A stretch of 64,000 bases of DNA from Alphaproteobacteria bacterium (GTDB lineage Bacteria > Pseudomonadota > Alphaproteobacteria > Reyranellales > Reyranellaceae), in the NCBI GenBank assembly GCA_016869975.1, contig VGCZ01000002.1, positions 62,001 to 126,000 of the forward strand, read 5' to 3'. Of the stretch, positions 55,863 to 64,000 are shown piece by piece. The position numbers and the translations under genes are program-made. The notes below the pieces were generated by a model. The model was not told where the DNA came from. It searched no databases and saw nothing but the letters and a program-made list of their open reading frames with translations. The first letter of the stretch is position 1. Every line of letters starts with the position of its first letter.

Positions 55863-57068
55863 GTGAATCCGCCCGCCCGCTCCGCCACCGACTGGAAGCT
55901 CGCCATCCTGCTGATCGTCGCCGGCATCGCCGCGGCGACGCAGATCGGCAAGGTGCCGCCCGCTTTGCCGGCGATCCGCGCCGAACTCGGCATCGACCTG
56001 CGCGCCGCCGGCTGGTTCGTCTCGCTGGTCAATCTCATGACGGCGCTGATCGGCATCCTGATCGCGCTCGCGGCCGATCGCATCGGTCATCGCCGCCTGG
56101 TGATCTTCGGCCTGCTGCTGGGCAGCGCCGGCAGCGCGGCGGGCGCCCTGACGCACTCCGCCACCCTGCTCTTTGCGCTCCGCATCCTCGAAGGCCTCGG
56201 ATTCCTGTCGGTCGCCGTGCCGGTGCCCGCGCTAATCCTGCGCGTCACCGCCGTGGCCGACACACGGCGCATGATGGGCTACTGGGGCGCCTACCTGCCG
56301 GCGGGTGCCGGCGCGATGGCCTTCGCCTCGGCCGGGCTGCTGCCCTGGATGGGTTGGCACGGCGTGTGGTGGGCGAGCGCGCTGCTGCTGCTGGTGATCG
56401 CGCTCGCCATCGTCGCCTCGAAGGCTGGCCTGGGCGACAACGCCCTGCCGCTGGCGCCCGGCCGATCATTGTGGCGCGACATCGCCACGACCGCCGGTTC
56501 GGCCGGCCCGCTCGCCATCGGCATCTGCTTCGGCCTGTATTCGGGCGCGTGGTTCGCGCTGATCGGCTTCCTGCCGACCCTGCAGGTCGAGACCCTGGGC
56601 TTCTCGATCCCGCTGGCGGCCGCGATCGGCGCCGGCGTCATCGCCATCAATGTCTGCGGCAGCCTGGTCGCCGGGCACCTGCTGCATCGCGGCGTGTCGC
56701 GTTTTGCCGTGCTGTCAGGCACGGCGCTGATCATGGTCGCGACGGCGGCGCTGGTGTTCCTGGACTGGCTGCCGCCGCTGGCCCGCCTGGCCATGGCCTT
56801 TGCCTTCTCGGCCTCGGCCAGCGCCATTCCCGGCGCGTTGTTCGGCGCGGTTCCGGTGCATGCGCCGCGTCCCGACCTGATCGGCGCCACGACGGGCGTG
56901 CTGATGCAGTGCTCGAACATCGGCTCGCTGCTTGGACCGCCGGCGGTCGCCGCGCTGGTCTCGGCCGGCGGCTGGTCGTGGGCGGCGCTCTACACCACCC
57001 CCGCCCTGCTCGGCTCGATCGCCGCCGCCTGGGTGCTGCACCGGCGTGAGGCCGCGAAGGCGAAGTGA
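55863..57068 (+). CDS. MFS transporter
   Basis: 401 residues from a GTG at 55863, 78 bp from the divergent peptidase. About twelve hydrophobic segments; the loop between helices 2 and 3 has ADRIGHRRL, the major-facilitator signature. The length and the N-terminal PALPAIRAELGIDLRAAGWF resemble the cyanate/nitrate-type (CynX/NarK-like) group. Substrate unknown. Its last codons and stop lie inside a 25-bp sequence repeated before the dsbA gene. Confidence 0.9.
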   Translation: MNPPARSATDWKLAILLIVAGIAAATQIGKVPPALPAIRAELGIDLRAAGWFVSLVNLMTALIGILIALAADRIGHRRLVIFGLLLGSAGSAAGALTHSATLLFALRILEGLGFLSVAVPVPALILRVTAVADTRRMMGYWGAYLPAGAGAMAFASAGLLPWMGWHGVWWASALLLLVIALAIVASKAGLGDNALPLAPGRSLWRDIATTAGSAGPLAIGICFGLYSGAWFALIGFLPTLQVETLGFSIPLAAAIGAGVIAINVCGSLVAGHLLHRGVSRFAVLSGTALIMVATAALVFLDWLPPLARLAMAFAFSASASAIPGALFGAVPVHAPRPDLIGATTGVLMQCSNIGSLLGPPAVAALVSAGGWSWAALYTTPALLGSIAAAWVLHRREAAKAK

Positions 57069-57073
57069 CAGGA
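57049..57073 (+). repeat. 25-bp direct repeat, left copy
   Basis: Identical over 25 bases to 58582-58606. It covers the last codons and stop of the MFS gene and the first bases after it. With the right copy it brackets the deiminase gene and the decayed dsbA fragment. Confidence 0.95.
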
Positions 57074-57331
57074 AGCGCTTGGAAGCGCGACCTTGCTCAT
57101 CCCGAGCGTCACGGCGTGGCCAGCATATCGATCGATATCGCCTCTGGTACGATCTGTCGGCGACGTCGAGCCGACAGGAAGCGCCGCGAGCGCGCCATGG
57201 CGCTCGACTTAAGAGCGCGGTACGACTTGTTCCGTCTTGCGCCAACAGGGCGCATCTATCGCGCCACAGTCGATCTGACGAGACCGCCGGCTCTTGGATA
57301 CGTAACCGCGCGAAAACATCGGCGTGATTGA
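57065..57331 (+). pseudogene. decayed copy of the 5' end of the FrnE-type dsbA gene
   Basis: The frame from 57065 (88 codons) begins MTGSAWKRDLAHPERHGVAS and continues SIDIASGTICRRRRADRKRR then ERAMA. The matching region before and into the intact gene at 58600-58740 reads MTGPVNGRSLVHPLRPGVAV, then IDIVSDTICPWCYIGKKRFE and RAVA. The two align in the same frame for about 46 residues, but the CPWC active site has become CRRR. After that the similarity fades. This is a partial, non-functional duplicate; an expressed product is unlikely. Confidence 0.82.
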
Positions 57332-57333
57332 TC

Positions 57334-58479
57334 TCACTGACGCTGTGGAGCAGCCATGCCGACAGGCTGCTGCTGAGTAGCGCAATGGATGCCACCGCCA
57401 GCCTCGCCAATCGGATCGATGTTCAGGCTGACGACTTCGCGGCCAGGATACAGCTGGCGCAGGATGCTCGCGGCCGCCATGTCTTGCCTATCGTTGCCAA
57501 ACTCGGCCGAGATGACCGCACCGTTGCATACGTAGTAGTTCACATAGCTCGAGACGAAGTCGGTTTTGACGGAGCGAACTCTGGACGGGTCCGGCTCGGC
57601 CACGACGACGATATCGAGCGACCGCCCGCTGGCATCCTTCGCGCGCTTGAGAATGTCGTACGTCTCGAAGGCCGAGACGCTCCAAGGATCGCCATCCGTC
57701 TTCTTGCGCGGAAGCTGGATCAGCACCTGACCGGGTTTGACGAAACGCGCGAGGGCGTCGATGTGGTAGTCGGTGATATCCTCACCCTTGACCCCAGGCG
57801 CCCAGATCATTTTCTGGCCCCCCAGGGCGTCCAGCAGTCGAGCCTCTATCGCCTCTTTCGAACCGCGATTCCGGTTCTTGTTCACCCAGCAGCTCTCGTG
57901 CGCCAGAAGCGTTCCAGCTCCATCCGTCTCGACACCGCCGCCTTCGCCAACGACGCCACTGTTGAACAGCTTGAGACCGATATTCTCGGCTACGCGGCTG
58001 GCGATGCGCCCATCATCGTGATGCGACTGCTTGTTGCCCCAGCCGTTGAAGTTGAGCTCGGCGACCGCCAGTTCTCCGGATGCGGATCGCACGAATGTCG
58101 GGCCGGAGTCCCGACACCACAGGTCCTCGGTCGCGATCGGCCAGACGTCGATTCCAGTGCCCAGGCTTTTGCGGACAGCCGCCTTCTGGTCGGGCCTCGC
58201 CAGCATGACCACGGGTTCGAACTTCGCGATCGTCGAAGCGATCAGCGCGATGCTTGAACGGACAGCCTCCAGGGCTTTCGCCGAGCCGTAGATAGCCGTG
58301 CGCGAAGGCCATTGCATGAACGTGCGGGCGTGCCGCTCGGATTCGAGTGGCATGCGGAAGCCGGATGATCGCGCGGAAGGTCCCAGTGAGGGACCCTGGC
58401 CGATGGAATCGGAAGGCCGCAGCGTCAAGTGAGCACCAAACACGAGCGAAGACGGCAAGAACTGTCGGCGAGTCACCAT
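57334..58479 (-). CDS. exported agmatine deiminase/peptidyl-arginine deiminase family protein
   Basis: 381 residues. The start VTRRQFLPSSLVFGAHL is a Tat-type export signal, unusual because agmatine deiminases are normally cytoplasmic. Pentein-fold motifs: EDLWCRDSGPTF, GEGGGVETDG with the catalytic His region near NKNRNRG, and the nucleophile C366 in GGGIHCATQQQP. It would convert agmatine (or a similar guanidine) to the carbamoyl compound. The gene is on the opposite strand to its neighbours, looks less G+C-rich and lies between two copies of a 25-bp repeat, so it was probably inserted. Confidence 0.87.
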   Translation of the reverse strand: MVTRRQFLPSSLVFGAHLTLRPSDSIGQGPSLGPSARSSGFRMPLESERHARTFMQWPSRTAIYGSAKALEAVRSSIALIASTIAKFEPVVMLARPDQKAAVRKSLGTGIDVWPIATEDLWCRDSGPTFVRSASGELAVAELNFNGWGNKQSHHDDGRIASRVAENIGLKLFNSGVVGEGGGVETDGAGTLLAHESCWVNKNRNRGSKEAIEARLLDALGGQKMIWAPGVKGEDITDYHIDALARFVKPGQVLIQLPRKKTDGDPWSVSAFETYDILKRAKDASGRSLDIVVVAEPDPSRVRSVKTDFVSSYVNYYVCNGAVISAEFGNDRQDMAAASILRQLYPGREVVSLNIDPIGEAGGGIHCATQQQPVGMAAPQRQ

Positions 58480-58581
58480 AACGTCATAGTATGATGGCGT
58501 GTCCTCGGATCAAGCTGTCTATCGGCTCGAGACTGCCGACGGGAGTTCGTGGAACAACGCGTCGCGCGCTGCACAGGCGCC

Positions 58582-58606
58582 AGGCCGCGAAGGCGAAGTG
58601 ACAGGA
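58582..58606 (+). repeat. 25-bp direct repeat, right copy
   Basis: Exact match to 57049-57073. Here it is not part of a transporter gene; it lies 52 bp upstream of the dsbA start and is a fossil of the MFS 3' end. Confidence 0.95.
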
Positions 58607-58657
58607 CCCGTCAACGGGCGTAGCCTTGTTCACCCCCTACGGCCTGGAGTTGCCGTC

Positions 58658-59320
58658 ATGTTGATCGATATCGTCTCCGACACGATCTGTCCGTGGTGCT
58701 ACATCGGCAAGAAGCGCTTCGAGCGCGCCGTAGCCGAAAGCGGCCGTGCCGACGTCATGGTCGCGTGGCGCCCGTTCCAGCTCAATCCCGACATGCCGGC
58801 CGACGGCATGGCGCGCGAGGCGTACCTGAAGCTGAAGTTCGGCGGCGGCGACCGCTCGAAGCAGATCTACCGCGCCATCGCCGAGAACGGTGCCGAGGAA
58901 GGGATCAACTTCCAGTTCGACCGCATCCAGCGCACGCCCAACACGGTCAATTCGCATCGCTTGATCCACTGGTCCGGCCCCAAGGGATTCCAAGACGAGG
59001 TCGTGGATTCGATGTTCAAGGCCTATTTCGAGGAAGGCCGCGACATCGGCTCAGTCGGCACGCTGATAGAGTGCGCCGTGCGCGCCGGTGTCGACGAGAA
59101 GGAAGCCCGCGACTTCCTGGAGAGCGACGAGATCCGCCAGGAAGTCGTCGCCGCCGACGTCTACGCCCGGCGCATGGGCGTGAGCGGCGTGCCCTGTTTC
59201 ATCGTCAATCGCAAGTACGCGGTGTCCGGCGCCCAACCGCCCGCGGCCTTCGCCGAGGTCTTCAACCTCGTGGCGCAGGAAGAACGCACGGCTGCCGCCG
59301 GGCAGGCGCAGTCGGTCTGA
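58658..59320 (+). CDS. DsbA family oxidoreductase, FrnE type
   Basis: 220 residues from the ATG at 58658. The redox motif is CPWC (C11-C14) in SDTICPWCYIGKKRF; a helical insertion follows, and the cis-Pro segment is SGVPCFIV. No signal peptide, so it is the cytoplasmic FrnE/2-hydroxychromene-isomerase-like branch, implicated in thiol redox and stress. The upstream frame is open to 58499 but those codons correspond to the duplicated spacer. Confidence 0.92.
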   Translation: MLIDIVSDTICPWCYIGKKRFERAVAESGRADVMVAWRPFQLNPDMPADGMAREAYLKLKFGGGDRSKQIYRAIAENGAEEGINFQFDRIQRTPNTVNSHRLIHWSGPKGFQDEVVDSMFKAYFEEGRDIGSVGTLIECAVRAGVDEKEARDFLESDEIRQEVVAADVYARRMGVSGVPCFIVNRKYAVSGAQPPAAFAEVFNLVAQEERTAAAGQAQSV

Positions 59321-59326
59321 CGCCGC

Positions 59327-60103
59327 TCAGTCGTATCGGATTGCTCCGTCGCTGTCGCGCCGCGCGCCGCGGTGATCCGCGTATAGCCTGCGCACCCAGG
59401 CAGCGCCGGGATGATCCTGCCGCCGCGCTATCCATGTGGCGAAGCCGGCGGCCATCGGCTTCGGCCGGCTCATCGGCGAGTTCGGCGGATCGACGGCCAT
59501 GGCGAGCATCGAGGCGGCGGCGATATCGGCGACGCTGAGCGTGTCGCCGGCGAGGTAACCGCTGGCGCCAACCTCCCGTACGACGAAGTCCAGCGCCTCG
59601 TCGAGCGCCACGTTGCCGTCGGCCACCGCACCCGGGCGGTCGATCCCGTTGCCCTTGCGCACCATCCCTTTCGCCAACGGCAAGGCCGCGCGATAGATCA
59701 GCCGGCGCAACGGCGGCTGGCCGTCGGCGAAGACGTCGCGGAAGTAGCCGAGATCACCCAGCAACGCGTCCAGGGTCGCGCGTCGGATACGCGGACCCCA
59801 GTCCTCGTCGAAGCGCTTCTCGATAGCCAGCGCCCGCTCGCGCGTCTCGCGATCGGCCGGCAGCAGGCTGGGTATCGCGCCGCGTCCCTCGAGCGCCTGG
59901 AGGATCGCGGCCGACCCCGCGATCCAATGCCCGTCGAGTTTAAGTACCGGCGTCGCGGTCTGGCCCGTCAACTTCTTCACCTGGCCCATATGCGGGCCCG
60001 GCAGCAGGCTGCGCCTGACATGCGGCAGGCGCTTGATGTCGAGCGCCCATCGCGCCTTCTCGTTGTACGGCGAGTAGCGGAACTGCAGCAGTTCGATGTC
60101 CAT
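59327..60103 (-). CDS. glutathione S-transferase family protein
   Basis: 258 residues from the ATG at 60103 (GGGGAGAG just upstream; a GTG at 60115 is the alternative). Thioredoxin-like part: LLQFRYSPYNEKARWALDIK and the cis-Pro region TATPVLKLDGHWIAGSAAIL; helical C-terminal domain after about residue 90. Convergent with dsbA (6-bp gap) and divergent from a TetR regulator, which probably controls it. Confidence 0.88.
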   Translation of the reverse strand: MDIELLQFRYSPYNEKARWALDIKRLPHVRRSLLPGPHMGQVKKLTGQTATPVLKLDGHWIAGSAAILQALEGRGAIPSLLPADRETRERALAIEKRFDEDWGPRIRRATLDALLGDLGYFRDVFADGQPPLRRLIYRAALPLAKGMVRKGNGIDRPGAVADGNVALDEALDFVVREVGASGYLAGDTLSVADIAAASMLAMAVDPPNSPMSRPKPMAAGFATWIARRQDHPGAAWVRRLYADHRGARRDSDGAIRYD

Positions 60104-60130
60104 GTCTCTCCCCACCGATACATGTCAATA

Positions 60131-60145
60131 AACCTATGGTATGTT
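60131..60145. promoter_or_regulatory. possible TetR operator in divergent gst-tetR gap
   Basis: AACCTA-TGG-TATGTT is an imperfect inverted repeat (5 of 6 matches) in the A/T-rich centre of the 69-bp gap between the two divergent starts. TetR proteins usually bind such palindromes next to their own gene. Seen by eye only. Confidence 0.35.
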
Positions 60146-60752
60146 ATATGTCCTACAACGGAAACACCAGCGATGCCTCCGAGCAAGGAACACACGGCGC
60201 GCAGCCGCCAGGCCATCCTCGATGGCGCCGGCCGACTGTTTCGCGCGCGCGGCTACGAGACGACGTCGATCGATGACGTGACGGCGGCGGCCGGGCTGAC
60301 ACGCGGCACCTTCTACGCGCACTTCGAGTCCAAGGAGGCGCTGTTGAGCGAGGTGCTGCGCGCCAATTACGGCCTGGTCCGCATGATGCGCGGACGCAAG
60401 GCGCGGGATCCTCAGGGGCTGCGGCGCGAGGCGTGGCGGATCCTGCGCGACTACCTGGCGCCAGCCCACATTGCCGAAGTCGGCCCTGGCTGCACCCTGG
60501 CGGCGCTGTCCGGCGACGCCGCCCGCGCCGGCCCCGAAGCGCGCGCCGCCTATGCCGAGACGCTGGCGAGCCTGGTTGCGGAGTTCGAGCGCTCACTGCC
60601 GCGAAAAGGCGCAACCGCCGATCCCGCCGCGCTGGCCGCCATCGTCAGCGTCGGGGCGGTGATCCTGGCGCGCGCCTGCGCCGATCGGCCGGCGGTATCG
60701 GGCCGCCTGCTGCGCGCCGCGGGGCGCGCGATGGCGGCCGAGCTGGAGTCTA

Positions 60753-64000
<3,248 letters not shown>

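Noticed and set aside
57093-57112. Another copy of the GTCATCCCGAGCG repeat (CTCATCCCGAGCG)
   Set aside because: This stretch aligns with the region before dsbA (TTCACCCCC) as part of the duplication, and no second arm is present.
60123-60128. TTGACA on the minus strand as -35 of the gst gene
   Set aside because: No -10 lies at the right distance; the position would fall on the start codon.

Overview
This window is a GC-rich bacterial chromosome segment, most likely from an alphaproteobacterium of the Rhodospirillales/Rhizobiales type. The evidence is the gene content and order: a pyruvate dehydrogenase E2-E3-lipA block, a fused ispDF next to dusB, and the ntrBC-ntrYX-dat-hfq-hflX run. Genus and species cannot be read from the sequence.

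Layout. 1-4.3 kb: 3' end of PDH E2, lpdA, an unknown gene, lipA and a Coq10/RatA-type START protein (plus strand). 4.4-10.9 kb: a six-gene minus-strand operon (DapA-family lyase, hydroxyproline-type epimerase, inositol-phosphatase family enzyme, ABC importer ATPase-permease-binding protein), divergent from a PAS-AraC regulator. It looks like a peripheral amino-acid catabolic unit, probably for hydroxyproline, placed inside an otherwise housekeeping block. 11.9-24.7 kb: pncC/cinA, ispDF, dusB, ntrB, ntrC, ntrY, ntrX, a D-amino-acid-transaminase-like gene, a HAD phosphatase, hfq and hflX. 24.7-33.8 kb: an orphan groES, an IMPase-family gene, a DUF938 methyltransferase, a zinc alcohol dehydrogenase, a one-component Rieske oxygenase, tRNA-Ser(UGA), a cupin, a 52-residue membrane protein, a two-subunit Rieske dioxygenase, a DUF2332 protein and an acetamidase/formamidase.

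33.9-38.1 kb is an accessory island. A decayed IS1380-type transposase lies on the left and a truncated tyrosine integrase with a homopolymer frameshift on the right. Between them is a coupled pair: a three-helix membrane protein and an exported TPR protein built from eight nearly identical 141-bp repeats. Both proteins carry the same Cys-bracketed GRDIR-S-V motif. This pair is the best candidate here for an undescribed system; its function is unknown.

38.1-48.6 kb: a Kazal-type lipoprotein, then cell-wall and replication/translation housekeeping genes (MltB-like lytic transglycosylase, rlpA, a PBP5-type carboxypeptidase, tmk, holB, metG, tatD, a metallo-beta-lactamase-fold enzyme, an unknown secreted protein), an almost pure A/T patch, mazG and a CYTH protein. 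48.7-60.8 kb: metabolic and transport genes (DSD1-like aldolase, secreted alpha/beta hydrolase, two GSTs, cysteine hydrolase, two SDRs, DUF1993, M20 peptidase, MFS transporter, exported agmatine-deiminase-like protein, FrnE-type DsbA, TetR). A decayed copy of the FrnE 5' end and a 25-bp perfect direct repeat flank the deiminase gene and record a duplication/insertion event. 60.75 kb to the end: the 3' part of mfd, running off the window.

A dispersed palindromic repeat of the GTCATCCCGAGCG type occurs at least five times between genes.
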